DNA from: Silene noctiflora
Lineage: Eukaryota; Streptophyta; Magnoliopsida; Caryophyllales; Caryophyllaceae
Assembly: GCA_009801015.1 (NCBI GenBank)
Contig: VHZZ01000884.1
Coordinates: 116,680-145,829 of the forward strand
Reading direction: 5' to 3'
DNA length: 29,150 nt
Every line of letters starts with the position of its first letter. Positions within the stretch are counted from its first letter, which is position 1. Positions 1-11,049 of this stretch are shown here, piece by piece. The notes under the pieces are model-generated. The model did not search any database, was not told the DNA's origin, and saw only the letters and a program-made list of their open reading frames with translations. The translations under genes were made by a program, and so were the position numbers.

Positions 1-1657
1 GCAATCACCTTAACTTTGGGTTTGACAACAAACCCACGATAAGACACACTCACTCCTTTTGGACCCCTCAAAGACACCCTCTTTTGATGACAGTCGATCT
101 TAGCTTTATACTTACCCAACCAATCCATCCCGATAATCATCTCAAAACCATCCATAGGAAACTCCATCAAATCCACTGGAAGGTTAACCTGCCCCACTAT
201 CATAGACACATCTCTATACAACTTTCCACACGATACAGACTCTCCCGATGGAATGAAAACTTCATCCTTTACAGACTCGAATTCCCTTAAACCCAACAGC
301 TTACCATGACTTAACGACACAAAAGAATTAGATGCCCCCGAATCAAACAAAACGAAAGTAAAGACTCCATGAACAAGAAAGGTACCCGTGATTACATGAG
401 CATCATCCTCAGCCGCTTTATTATCCATCATAAACATCTTCCCGCTGGTCTTCCGATCCCCTCCTTGCACCGTACTCACCGAAGCTGAAGGCTTTGCAGT
501 CGACCCCTGGTAGACATTAGCTGTCCCCTGCTGAGAATTACTGCCAGTGCGGTTCGCCCCTCCATTGCCTCGATTCCCATAGCCATTCCACGACCCAGTC
601 GGCCTGCTGCTCGCATAACTCCGTGTCTGCCTCTGAGAGAAGTTCCCCTGGAAGCCCTTCGACACAGCACTGGTGCACTCATTCCTCTTGTGGCCCATAC
701 CGCCACAATTGTAGCATGAGATGCCCCAACTACTTCCACCACCACTTCGACCTCGCCCGAACGAAGCTCCACTANTAAATCCGCCTCCTGACGAATACGC
801 TCTCCCCTGACCATGGTTACCCTTCTTGTAACCGGACTGGCCACCCCCTTCACTTTCAGCCTTCCTCTTTTCCGATCCCTTCTCCCTGTTCTCCTTTGCT
901 AACTCTACTAACCTCTCAGCCCGTTCTGCTCTCTCATAAACCTCCTTAACATCCGTGAGTACACCAACTGGCAGCTTCTCGATAATCTTATATGTCAGCC
1001 CCTTCTCAAACCTCAGCGCGAGGTTCTCCTCACTCAACCCCATGTCTTCTGCGTACCTCGATTTCTCATTAAAGAGATGGTAATACTGAGCTACCGACAT
1101 GTCAGGAGTCATCCTCAGCTCATCGAACTCCTCCCTCAGCTTNCTGCGCACGTGCTCAGGCACAAACTCTCNCCGCACCGCTCTCCTGAACTCTCCCCAA
1201 GGTATCGCTGACTTCTCCTGCTTTAGATAAGAATCCAAAGCTCCTACCCTCACCTTGTCCCACCATTCTCCTGCCGCTCCCCTCAAGTAGAATGCAGTCT
1301 GCTCTACCTGGTAATCCTCAGGACAGTGAACTATCTTCAGGATGTTTTCCATCTCCATCAACCAATTATCCAGCAGAATTGGTTCTCCAGTACCCACGTA
1401 CTCCTTCGGGTTGAACCGAGCTATCGTGGTACTCATCTTTGCGAAATATACCTCACTTCTCTTTTCTTTCGTAAACTTCTTCAGCGCCTCAGTAAGCGCC
1501 TCTTGATGCTCCAGCATCTTAACCACATCGTCCACACTCATCAACTCAGCCCTGGCGTACATGGCATTCTTCTTTGGCGGCATCTTAACTATATGAAGAA
1601 GGGTGNATATGAATACACAGTTCATATCTCAAAACCAAAAATGACCTGCACATACGC

Positions 1658-1954
1658 ACTCGATCGAGTGTCCATACACACTCGATCGAGTAGAGGCCGC
1701 TCGACCGAGTTACATGCCTACTCGATCGAGTGCCTCCACTCCAGATTCTGGCAGAAACCCACCAAAACTTACTCCACCGAGTCCCCTAAGGTACTCGATC
1801 GAGTAGACCCCACTCGATCGAGTCCCCTCACTACTCGATCGAGTGCCACAAAACAGTAGCTTGCCCAATTTTTGTCACATAACCCACTCGATCGAGTTCA
1901 GCCCACTCGATCGAGCCTTTCCTACTCGATCGAGTTCCACCCACTCGATCGAGT
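1658..1954. repeat. Array of the 12-bp palindrome ACTCGATCGAGT in the gypsy leader
   Basis: Nine exact copies of the perfect palindrome start at 1658, 1680, 1720, 1793, 1812, 1833, 1886, 1924 and 1943, with three near copies between them (about 1700, 1770, 1905). Adjacent copies are mostly 19-22 bp apart, start to start. The array lies between gag and the primer site, in the untranslated leader, so it would be in the genomic RNA, where every copy can pair with every other. Function is unknown; a protein-binding or RNA-structure role is only inference. Confidence 0.9.
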
Positions 1955-2392
1955 CATGCTGACTATTATACTACTCGCATGCTATCACTAACTACAACAC
2001 AACCTTAAACATAACCTCATCATTTAACATATAGAAATCATATACTAACCACAACATCATATATCACCATACACACAACACCATGCATAACTATACACAT
2101 TCCATTCCACCTTCAGCAACATCATGCATCATATACGACTAACATCTTTACTTCATACCACATGCTATTCATACATATACATATACATATACTTCCACAT
2201 TAGCACATAACGATCCCTTGACACCCCATTGTGACCGGTTTAGAGTGGTAGGGCGAAAACGCGGCTTTGGGACGTCTCCCAAGCCTTTGCATGAGCTCCT
2301 ACAACTTCTACCCCGGGTTCATTTTAATTGACTCTCTAAGTTCATTGGGTTCATTTGTTTTAGGTTCCAAGATTGTCGCTCTGATACCACTT

Positions 2393-3708
2393 TGTAACAC
2401 CCCCATACTCCAAAGTGCCCTACCAAGCCCACCTTTGGTACAGAGATGCTACCATCTCGGTTTCCCAAGGCAATGATAATCATAAGATAATAACGAAACA
2501 ACTTTAAATAAAGAATTTAGCGATTACAACGTTTATCAAACTGTCTAACAAAACTGCTTAACAAAAACAACTGAAATACAAGTCTCAAAAACCAACTATT
2601 TTAAGACACGACACAGCGGAAGACTCTCTATCGAGGTGATTGCCCAGCCATCCCATGTGCATCAATGCTAACCTGCTCAACATCTGCTCACCATTCCCCG
2701 AATGGATCATCACAATTACAAAACACAAAACGGGGTCAGTTACTGCCACATCAATCAATAAGCAACAACATAGCATTACCACATCATCTCCTCCATCACC
2801 CACATCACTCTACATCACTCCACATCACCGACTACACACCCAAGGTGTGTAGCCCTGCCAGTGGGGGACCGCAGCCGTACCCACCAAATCCCCGCTCAAC
2901 ATACTGAGCGAAAACCCAAATTCATTAATGTGCACATCCCCTCCAGTGACGGGCTCCACGGAGGGCGAATCAAGGGCGTGAAGCCACTCCCGCAAGTGAC
3001 TCCACTCAGCCGAGAACGCATCTCGCAACATACTCCAATCCCCACCTCCACCACCAATCACAGCAACATCCAACACATAGCATACATATCTTATAAACAA
3101 CAATAACTACAATGTCATACAAAAGACAGTAACCGAGTAGGGAAACCCTACCTGAAAGCAATCACCAACAGCAACTCAAGCAACTCATAATTGATCCTCT
3201 ACGAATCCACCTCCTATACATACACATAATCACATATCACAACCTATACCGAAAACCCCCAAACAACCACCATAACCCCCAATTAGGGTTTAACCAACAT
3301 TAACGAAAAGGCATAAAAACAGTATGAAAATCTTACCCTCGAGACAAGGAATACNATGACGCAAACGACGCGGAAATCTACCGACTCAAGCTCCGGATTT
3401 TGCAAATAGCGCGAGTAAACAAAGTAACGATCTTCTTGAGAGGTTTTTGTGAAAGTTTAAGGTTATGAAATAATGAAAAGTCGTCGATTGTAATTAATTA
3501 TTAAACTCGCGTTATTTACAAAACCTAGCTTAATCGGCCCGCATTACTAACTTACTCGATCGAGTAAGGAGGTTACTCGATCGAGTCACCCTAGTACTCG
3601 ATCGAGTACCACACTTCCAGACTCTGACTTGAAAAGACACAAACTTACTCGACAGAGTAAGCCTTACTCGGTCGAGTCACTAAAGGCAGGGAAAACCGTA
3701 GTATTACA
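2393..3708 (-). repeat. 5' LTR of the gypsy element (about 1.3 kb)
   Basis: On the plus strand the LTR starts TGTAACACCCCC and ends GTATTACA, so it has the short TG...CA inverted ends. The primer site abuts its inner end with a 3-nt spacer. Its outer 150 bases carry three exact copies and two variants of ACTCGATCGAGT (3554-3677). It shares two blocks with the solo LTR at 5806-7489: GGGATGTGCACATTAATG (here the reverse complement at 2923-2940) and the CCATCTCGGTT block (here 2451-2466). The shared blocks place all three gypsy LTRs of the window in one lineage. Confidence 0.85.
3554..3677. repeat. Second ACTCGATCGAGT palindrome array, in the LTR
   Basis: Exact copies start at 3554, 3575 and 3596 (21-bp spacing), with variants at 3647 and 3666 (19-bp spacing). 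The array sits within the first 160 bases of the LTR in the element's own orientation, i.e. at the start of U3. The same 12-mer fills the leader array at 1658-1954. Confidence 0.88.
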
Positions 3709-3717
3709 TGTACTGGG

Positions 3718-4228
3718 TAGAGGTGGCACTCGGGTCGGTTATGGGTCGAGTCAAAGCGGGTTGGGTCATATCGGGTTCGGGTTATGTCGGATCAGTGACG
3801 GGTTCGGGTCGGTTCGGTTCATGTCGAGTCATCTTCGGGTCGGGTCATCAACGGGTGGCAAGTCGGGTCGGGTCATTAGCGGGTCGGGGTCAGGTCAAGT
3901 TATCGACATATATTTTATCTTATATATTTAGTTTTAGATGGTAATTTTATATTTAAATAATGGGTAGGTGTATTAATTGTAGTTTCAAGTGAAAATAATT
4001 AGATGAATGTCTATTTGGTGTTATTTAAACGATTATTGAGCTAGTTCATTATCGGGTTGAGAAAATATCGGGTCACGGGTCGGTTGAGGTCGGGTTCGGG
4101 TTGGAAAAAATAAGGCTGTTATCGATTATCGGGTCGGGTCGGTTCGGTTCGGGTCGGTTTCGGTTCACCCAATTTTCGAGTTGTATCTGGTCGGGTTTCT
4201 CGAGTCGGGTCAGCTTTTGCCAGCTCTA
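3718..4228. mobile_element. Non-autonomous hAT transposon with GGGTCGGG-rich interior
   Basis: The 8-bp sequence GTACTGGG is exactly duplicated at 3710-3717 and 4229-4236. The enclosed 511 bp starts TAGAGGTGGC and ends GCCAGCTCTA, inverted ends matching at 9 of 10 positions; an 8-bp duplication with TAG...CTA ends is typical of hAT elements. The interior has no transposase and consists of short G/C-rich runs (CGGGTCGGG, GGTTCGGGT) at both ends around an AT-rich core. It landed two bases outside the gypsy LTR end at 3708. Confidence 0.87.
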
Positions 4229-4236
4229 GTACTGGG

Positions 4237-5798
4237 TATCCATTGTTGATAACAATAATTAATCCCTCATAGTGAGTTTTCTGAATAGCTAAACGGCTGA
4301 CCAAGATGTTTATTTCATTATCATGGATAGGAATCGAACACTTGACATCTTAACCTCACAACTATGGTAAAGGTGAGTAACAATCACATCAAACCAACTG
4401 GGTTGCGTTTCTAAGCTCCCTTTGGGGGGGATGGTAACGACGTTACAGTGAACTCTAGACTCTTTATTTTTACTTTGCTATACTCTTCGAATGTGCCATC
4501 ACTCTTCCAAACAGTATATTTCAATCCGTAGATTTTGGCCTATTTGGTGATCGGTAGACTACTATTAGTAGAAATGCATAATCAGATTATAAATGACGGA
4601 TTTAATGGACATATTTAACTAGTACGAAGTATATTTCAATCAACACATTTCGTAAAAGTGTTTGGTAATCAACATGCATGTTTAGTTTGATAGATTGTTC
4701 TATGATTCAAACGATGAAATATGGTTGATGGTCTCCTTTTAAAATCTACTCTTTATTCCTAATTATACTACTTTCATTTAACTTATATGTCGTTTACCAA
4801 ACAGGGTTATGAAACCCATAACTCAATCAAATTTATGCTCAAGAAATGTCATGTAACCAAAAAGTCTTTGTCAAAAGATATGAGGTTATGTAGTACTCCC
4901 TATAAAAATTGATATTTTTTACTGATATATTTTTTCCATTGTTGCACAATACAAATAAGGTTTAGGGGTATGGATACTGTAATGGACCATGATAGATACG
5001 GTTTGAAAAGTACACACGGGAGTAAGGATTACATTCATACTATAAACAGAGTAATAAGGTTGAATGGTATTCCATTCCAAGAGGGGTTCCATATATACGA
5101 CCAAATCACAAGGATAGTGGCCGGTGGTGCGTTTGAAAGAAATGATCATTTTGGTGTGACTTGCATGAGTCCTAATTAATGTGTTGTGGATTCTGGTGTG
5201 GTACCATTTATTGGGAACTATACCAGTTTTAGTTTGCTTTGCTAACGAGGACTAAACCTATCACGAGACCTTCATATTAGTGTCCTTATCAATTGTTCAT
5301 TTCTTCATGTTTTTAATGTTAATGAATGAAATAACCGTAACCGTTATATTACAATGTGTTGTCTCGAAAAAAATATAGTAACAATTGTAAAGAAATATAC
5401 CCCCTCGTCTCAATTATGGCTTTACTTTCGCTTTCGGCACAAAGACTAAAGAAAAAAGAGGGAGCTAATTGTTAAATGACAAGCGGAATGTGTGGATAAC
5501 CAAATTTTATCAAGGTTGAAGGGTATTCCAAGAGGTTACATATATGATATATACCACCAAACACCAATAACAGTTATAGACTTATAATACAACTGGTGGT
5601 ATGGTTTAAAAGTTCTATGATAAAATTTTTGAATTTTCTCCTAGCGTGAACCAAACGCTCCCTAATTACCAAACACTTTAAATAATCATACTTAATAAAA
5701 TATACTGACTAAGCCTTCTAATAAATGTCATGTCTTATGTGTTTTATTTTTAGCATAAGCTGGTTTTAAAACCAAATTATAAATGACAACTTTTATTA
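4237..5798. other. Intergenic region without a recognisable gene
   Basis: AT-rich sequence with no convincing coding region. It holds the inverted pair GTGTTTGGTAAT (about 4657) and ATTACCAAACAC (about 5664), suggestive of decayed MITEs. Two loosely similar stretches (about 5060-5110 and 5520-5570) share the word TATTCCAAGAGG or close variants. A Stowaway-like left half begins near 5400 (CCCCCTCGTCTCAATTA) and lacks a clear partner end. No element can be delimited with confidence. Confidence 0.5.
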
Positions 5799-7712
5799 CT
5801 CTCTCTGTAATACCCGGATATTTTAAGGTCCGTACGAGAAACATTGGGATGCGTGAAAGTCATACAAGAGTAAGATTTGACCTTACATTAGACCAAATAG
5901 AGCTTAGACTGGATCGAGTGAAGATTAGAAGTGGACCGAGTGGGCTAGTAGTGGACCGAGTAGGGTGGACTCTGCCGAATAGAGCGTCTACTCGTCCGAG
6001 TTGGTTTGAGTCGGTCGAGTACATGACTCACTCAACTGAGTAGGTCCACTCGGCCGAGTGCGAGTGGTACTGACAGCACCCGATAAATTATATTTCGCCC
6101 CTAACCCTAATTCATTTCTTATCCTCTCCCTTTCTCTCTAAACTCTCTCTCTTCTCTCTCAAATCCTCTCAAAACATGTTTTTATAAAGTTTAAGCTTGG
6201 ATTGAAGATTATTACACCTTACTCACCATCCATTCATCATTGTAAGTATGTCTAACATTTCCCTTAACCCTAACTTTTGGGGATTTTTGTATATTTCGGT
6301 AATTAGTGTTTTTAATTAGATTAATGGGTAATTAGTGAGTATTAATAAGGGGTTTTGGTTATTATGGTAGTATAGGATGTATTGTGATAGTTATTATGTG
6401 ATTATTGTAGGATGAGACTGTTTTATGAGACGACGGAATTGAGTTGGATTCATGTAGCTTGTTGAAGAATGCTAAAAGGTAGGTTAATCCAACTCGTTTT
6501 CGGTATTATAGATATGTTTTGTATGCATTTATCATTTGATTTTATGAAATGAGTAGTCTTACTTTCACATGGTAATTGAGGTTGATGTGAAGTTTATGTA
6601 TGAGTCGAAATTGTATCTCATATGACATTGGTTATTTTGACTTGAGAATTAGACTCTCGAATACATGGTTAAATCAAGATATGTTGGTAATATGTTGAAT
6701 AAAATTATTGTAGTCATTATTGTGTTATAATTGCGTTTCTATGTCTCATGCTCTTGTTGGAGATTGGTGACAGTGGTGTTGTGATTGTATTGGAGACGGA
6801 AGGCGGTTGAGAGATCGTCTTCCGCTTGGGTCGCCTCTTGGATCTTCCCACTCCAAGAGGGATGTGCACATTAATGGCTTGAGTTATGGAGGGACACGTA
6901 AGGTTGAGTCACGTCGTCTGGCAGGGGATCTGAGTCGCTCTCGGTCCCGGTACTACCATTGTGTCCGGAGTACCTTTTTACGGGTTGCGGTCCGACTGTT
7001 TTGGTGGACGGTGCTGCGGTGTCGTCACCGGGTTGTGGGTACGTCTGGGTGTCCCGGTACCAGTGTGGTGTGTTTGGAGATTGTGTCTTATGCATTCCAT
7101 TGTCTTGTCGTATAGTCGTATTTCATTGTCGTGTCATATAAATTTATATTATTGAAACTGACCGTTTGTGGCTATGTGTTAAATGTCACCTATTTCCGGG
7201 GTGGCCTGTGTCGATCCATATGATATTTCCGATGATATGGGGAGCAGGTTGGTTGCAGGTTATATATGATGCATATGAGATTTGGGGCCGCGCTACGAGA
7301 TTGGAGTCGAGTTAGTAGACATGAGATAGAGGTCGTAGTAGATGCATTGTATTTATTATTTATGTTATTTGTAACCATTAAACTTGTATTATCAATTAAA
7401 TGTTCTTTTTTTGGAGTTTTGAAACACTACCTCGAGTAACCGAGATGGTAACGCTCCAATTGTGTTGGCCGGATAATTGGGGTGTTACACTCTCTGTTTC
7501 GATGAGTTGTTATCTATTTTCGTTTTGTGGTGTATTACTCATTGGTTATCTATTTTTACTTTTGGTAAGATTTAGACAAGTGGACATGTAATATGAGCAA
7601 GTAGACATGTGAGAAAACATCTTAATTGTCATTATTTTCCACTCTTTTTTTTCACATTAATTTTTTGGTATTTCTGCTGAAATGAATAGATAACAAATGA
7701 CCGACACGGAAG
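5799..7712. mobile_element. Stowaway-like MITE split by a solo gypsy LTR
   Basis: The left end after TA at 5797-5798 reads CTCTCTC, then resumes after the LTR as TGTTTCGATGAGTTGTTATC (from 7495). The right end near 7679-7712 is its inverted counterpart (GATAACAAATGACCGACACGG). Terminal inverted repeats beginning CTCYCTCYGTTTCG and a TA target fit Stowaway (Tc1/mariner) MITEs. The solo LTR at 5806-7489 entered the left inverted repeat. The right end is slightly eroded where a SINE abuts it. Confidence 0.65.
5806..7489 (+). mobile_element. Solo LTR of a Ty3/gypsy retrotransposon
   Basis: The 1684-bp block starts TGTAATACCC and ends GGGTGTTACA and is flanked by the exact 5-bp duplication CTCTC (5801-5805 and 7490-7494), the mark of an LTR retroelement insertion. 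No internal region follows, so it is a solo LTR left by recombination between two LTRs. It carries diverged ACTCGNCCGAGT-type palindromes at about 5913-6060, a CT-rich stretch near 6115-6170, the 18-mer GGGATGTGCACATTAATG at 6859-6876, and the CCATCTCGGTT block (reverse complement, 7425-7451). Its ends and these blocks tie it to the gypsy LTR at 2393-3708, though the two are clearly diverged. Confidence 0.9.
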
Positions 7713-7949
7713 GCTGGAGTCTAGTGGTATAACATGAGTAAAATTTGCAGGAGACTCAGGTTCAAGCCTCTCCAACCGTTATTGCGGAGTATTTATGGTC
7801 CGAGTCGGTGTCTCTTAGACTTCGAGTCTGTCACCCTCGGGTGTCTTACCTGGTATACGTGGTTTGTAGGCTATCACGTATATCCGAGGGTTTATCAAGT
7901 GTGTAACAAAGGTAACGGCTGCAAGTTCCCTTATCACCAAGAAAAAAAA
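7713..7949 (+). mobile_element. tRNA-derived SINE, copy 1
   Basis: It opens with a pol III A-box-like stretch (TGGAGTCTAGTGG at about 7715) and a B box (GGTTCAAGCC at about 7760) and ends in an A-rich tail (AAGAAAAAAAATG, about 7939-7951). The body word ACCTGGTATACGTGGTTTG (about 7849) and the 3' part (CAAAGGTAACGGCTGCAAG) recur in copy 2 at 10440-10720, so they form one family. Adjacent to the right end of a Stowaway MITE. A target duplication was not found. Confidence 0.72.
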
Positions 7950-7959
7950 TGATCAACAT

Positions 7960-8800
7960 GGGAGGAATAGAACGTTTAGCCAACATAAATAGATTGTGAT
8001 TTTTCTTTATGAATATTTGTATCCCCCGGGATTTCTTAACATTTTTTTCATAATTTTTTGACCTTAAAATTTGAATTATTAATTTATCATATATGCTAAA
8101 ATACTTTCCAAAATCATTCATAGATTTTTTTTTTTAACAAATTCTCATTTGTGACAGCATCACAAGCTTATAAGATATAAGAGGTCAAATAAAACCTACA
8201 TAAATAGGTAAATAGATAAATACAAATATATGTGACTCCCTAAACACTATAATTATTATCTTATCTAGTCATGTGGAGTCCATTACAATCTTGTGAAGGA
8301 TAATGACGTCACAAGAAACTTACTCTTTTTTTTTTCTTTCTACATAAAATGAAAAGCAACATATCTATAGATTTGGAGTCCCGATAATAAGTGACGATCT
8401 GCAGGAAGAAGACATGTCTGGCATATAATCTCGAGCCCAGTGTGTGTTCCCCGTTGACTCTCGTTTCATTCCTCTGCCATTCTTATACCACTTTGAACCA
8501 TTTGTTCCTTTATCTTTGTCGTAACTACTCGTAACCCTCCGTGCCCATCAAATGCCCAACCATTTTTGCACATTTATAAAACCAATAATATTATCCGAGC
8601 TTCGTCTCTTTGGTACAAAGTTGCTCAACTATTGGGGGTTTTGGATGCAATCATTTATATTATCCCGATAATCCTGATAAATATGAGTTCCATTGAGAAA
8701 ATATATAATGTAGCCGTCTTAAGAAACCGAAAACACATATAAAATATTGCCTAATACTCATTATCTAAGAATTTTTTTTAATTACTCCCATTCTCTCCCA
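7960..8800. other. Intergenic region, nothing delimited
   Basis: AT-rich, with poly-T runs near 8128 and 8330 and stop codons in all frames. I see no gene, no complete mobile element and no structured RNA here. Confidence 0.45.
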
Positions 8801-8816
8801 CACATTTAGATTATAA

Positions 8817-9441
8817 TAGATTTGGCCATGGTCTGGGTCTGACCGAGGTGGGCGGTGCTACTCTAGCTAAGCCCTAAACTGGCCTATCTAGGAAGTGGGT
8901 TATAGCCTATTGTGGTGGTCGGGCACAAGCTTAATTAAGTTTAGCCTTAACCCAATCCGTTATTTTTATTTTTATTCTTTTTTTTAATGAGCTAGTGGTC
9001 GAGCCCAACTCTTTAGGGCATTAACAACAAAAGTTCATCAAGAGGTTTGTAGGATCACATGTTCACAATTTTAGAGGTTTGTCTACAAACCTTATATTGT
9101 TGGACATGAGTGTTGATGTTCATAGATAAGATCATAGGGGTTACAAAATAGTATTCAGGTTTATAGTGAGAGAATGTGAGAGGAGAAAAAGTTTAATAGG
9201 CCATGATATAAACCTCTAAGAGGTTTATTTGTTTTTGGTAGCAGGTTTTTAGGTAAATGGGTTTGTATTTTAGATTATGTGGGATGTGAACAAACGTATT
9301 AAAGGTTCATCTATTACTAGTGAACTTTGGACCTCAACCGGCCTGGAGGTGTGATATGTCGAGGCAGACTAATGAAATATGAGCTGGAGGGAATGGGTTG
9401 GTCGGGCATGTACATGTTATTGACCATGTCTAGTTGAAACT
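8817..9441. mobile_element. Possible hAT-like element with inserted MITE
   Basis: The 8-mer GATTATAA occurs at 8809-8816 and 9442-9449. Just inside, the left end reads TAGATTTGGCCATGGTC and the right end carries GACCATGTCTA, partly inverted to each other, and the flanking interior has GGTCTGGGTCTGACC and GGTCGGGCA runs like the other hAT copies here. Between about 9013 and 9350 lies AGTTCATC/GATGAACC-type sequence that looks like a second small MITE. The inverted ends are imperfect, so the boundaries are tentative. Confidence 0.4.
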
Positions 9442-9548
9442 GATTATAATTTAAATCGATTATAGTCGAGTAAAGAGAGCTAAATCTAACACACCAAAAC
9501 TTAGCAATTAGTGGATTATATACATGTAGTATAAATTTGGAGCTTTAT

Positions 9549-9647
9549 TTTTTTTTTTGGTGTAAACCATCCGGTTTAATCCGAATTCGAGCCGGGTAGG
9601 ACCACTAGGGTGGTAAAGCTCTCCCTCATGAGTTTTAACACTACTAC
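9549..9647 (-). mobile_element. Short SINE on the minus strand
   Basis: GAGCTTTAT is duplicated at 9540-9548 and 9648-9656. Inside, the left edge is a T run (poly-A on the minus strand), followed on the minus strand reading back by AACCGGATGGTTTACACC and a B-box-like GGCTCGAATTC. Length is about 100 bp, so it is either a very short SINE or 5'-truncated. The tail plus target duplication supports retroposition. Confidence 0.65.
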
Positions 9648-9659
9648 GAGCTTTATAAC

Positions 9660-10430
9660 AAAGGATTTGAGCTTATATGTACATTTTACGAGCTTTATTG
9701 AAAAGAATCTGAGCGTCTTTATAAGAGAATTTTAACTCTAAATATTATATTGAAACTCAAAAATAATACATATAAATTCAATAAGATTTTAATTTTAACA
9801 CCTAAAAAATTAAAATGTAAATAAAAAATTTTAAAAGCTAAAAAAAATTACATATAAGCTCCATTAGATTTGTATTAGATGTACGATGCTCATATACATC
9901 TGGATGTATAGTCCTATTTGTGAAAACTTAATGTAATTGTTGATAAAACGAAGTACTCCAATTACTTGATCATATGAGAATTAAGATCCATAATATAGAA
10001 TATAAGTGAAGTTTGAATTGTTTTCAAGAAAAAAAGAAGAAAAAAGTTTAGGTTATTTGATCGAAGAAAATGTAATTTTGATACGAAAATAAAATATAAA
10101 TTAAAGAGTGACTCGTAATAATTTGGAGTTTTTATCTTACGTATGTTCTTTCACAAATGATAGTGAGTTGTTCAAACAAGTATGCATGTCACCCAATTAA
10201 AAGCATGTTGATCTTGCTTCTTTCAACATCGTTATAGATCTTGACAACAACCATTTCTTCTCCATACGACTAATTCTCTTGATTGATAGTCTTGAACAAC
10301 TTGGATATATATACAAGTCGTAAATGTAGGGCTTCAAGCCGTTATCAACTGGAAAATCACCATATATACACTAACAACTAAATATGGCCGCATGCCATTG
10401 TTCGTACAGGTACTCCCCACCAAAATAAAG
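9660..10430. other. Intergenic region, nothing delimited
   Basis: AT-rich sequence with repeated GAGCTTTAT-like words near 9648 and 9690 and A-rich tracts near 10030. No coding region, RNA gene or complete transposon is evident. Confidence 0.45.
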
Positions 10431-10439
10431 GTATCCCGG

Positions 10440-10620
10440 TCGATAAGGGTGGAGTTTAATAGTTAAAACTTGAGTGAGACTTCTACGGATATTGGGTTCA
10501 ATTCCCACCAAGAACAATATTATGGGGGTAACATAGCATGAGACTATGGCTTATAGATTAAAATCTGTTACCCCCTATAAAAAGGGTGGTTAACCTGGTA
10601 TACGTGGTTTGCAGGTTATC

Positions 10621-10671
<51 letters not shown>

Positions 10672-10720
10672 TGAGGGATTATCCAGTGCACAACAAAGAT
10701 AGAGACTGCAAATTTCCTAG
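10440..10720 (+). mobile_element. tRNA-derived SINE, copy 2, with an (AT)n expansion
   Basis: The head GGTGGAGTTTAATAGTTAAA (from about 10448) and B box GGGTTCAATTCC (about 10496) align with the copy-1 head. The 3' half ACCTGGTATACGTGGTTTGCAGG (from about 10594) is nearly identical to copy 1. A long AT dinucleotide tract interrupts the shared 3' part, and the sequence resumes with GCCTGAGGGATTATCC. No clear target duplication was seen. Confidence 0.7.
10623..10668. repeat. (AT)n microsatellite inside SINE copy 2
   Basis: About 22 uninterrupted AT/TA units. At the matching place SINE copy 1 has only GTATATC, so the tract most likely grew from a short seed within the SINE body. Confidence 0.92.
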
Positions 10721-10752
10721 CTATTCTTTTGTCTCATCTATGTAAGTAAATA

Positions 10753-11046
10753 CTCCCTCCTATTCTACATAACACTCCCATTTCTTCTTTGGCACAAAAA
10801 TTAAGAATTTGATTAAAATAAGTATAAAGTATTGTTGTGGGTTGAGGTGATTGGAGAAAGGGAAGGTATTGTGAGTGTTGTTGTGGGGTGAGGTGAATAA
10901 AATAAGGATAAAGTATTGTATTGTGGGGTATTGTTGTGGGATGTGGTGATTAAAATAGTATAAAACATTACCAAAAAAGGAAATAGGGAAGGTATTGTGA
11001 ATAGACGAAAAAGGAAATAGGGAGGGTTATTGAGAATAAGAGGGAG
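10753..11046. mobile_element. Stowaway MITE
   Basis: Flanked by TA at 10751-10752 and 11047-11048. The ends CTCCCTCCTATTCTACATAA and, inverted, CTCCCTCTTATTCTCAATAA are a long terminal inverted repeat that continues into CCCTCCC/ACTCCCATTTC. The 294-bp length, TA target and CTCCCTC ends are those of Stowaway (Tc1/mariner) elements. The interior has several copies of GTATTGTTGTGGG. Confidence 0.88.
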
Positions 11047-11049
11047 TAA

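Larger units (their letters stand above)
1..3708 (-). mobile_element. Ty3/gypsy LTR retrotransposon, 5' half (protease, gag, leader, 5' LTR)
   Basis: Fossil element read on the minus strand; it runs off the left edge of the window. Parts, from its 5' end: LTR 2393-3708, a perfect 12-nt initiator-Met tRNA primer site (TGGTATCAGAGC) at 2378-2389, an untranslated leader, gag from about 1583 leftwards, a CCHC zinc knuckle (CX2CX4HX4C) at 675-716, and an aspartic protease with the DSGAS active-site motif near 327-356. Reverse transcriptase, integrase and the 3' LTR lie outside the window. The gag style (PPKK start, WWDKV and PWGEF blocks) and the VLFDSGAS protease resemble plant chromoviruses of the Tekay/Del type; this lineage call is from family memory. 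The visible coding part looks largely open apart from ambiguous bases. Age cannot be judged with only one LTR present. Confidence 0.88.

Noticed and set aside
84-290. Short plus-strand open frame at the left edge
   Set aside because: It is the antisense shadow of the gypsy protease region, which reads on the minus strand with a recognisable active site.
1326-1859. Plus-strand open frame of 177 codons
   Set aside because: It overlaps gypsy gag on the opposite strand and then runs through the palindrome array; the residues show repeat-driven composition and no domain.
1658-1954. CRISPR-like regularly spaced repeats
   Set aside because: The units are 12-bp palindromes with 7-10-bp gaps in a plant retroelement leader; there are no unique spacers of suitable length and no cas genes.
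3629-3944. Glycine, serine and valine-rich open frames
   Set aside because: Produced by the CGGGTCGGG runs of the hAT element; low-complexity translation, not a gene.
4119-4304. Minus-strand open frame rich in TRPD and TRTEP
   Set aside because: A translation of the hAT right-end repeat, not a gene.
6807-7155. Overlapping open frames in the solo LTR
   Set aside because: They lie wholly inside an LTR bounded by a target duplication and resemble no protein.
7713-7780. Functional tRNA gene
   Set aside because: A- and B-box-like words are present, but the sequence cannot form a full cloverleaf and continues into a body shared with a second copy, as in a SINE.
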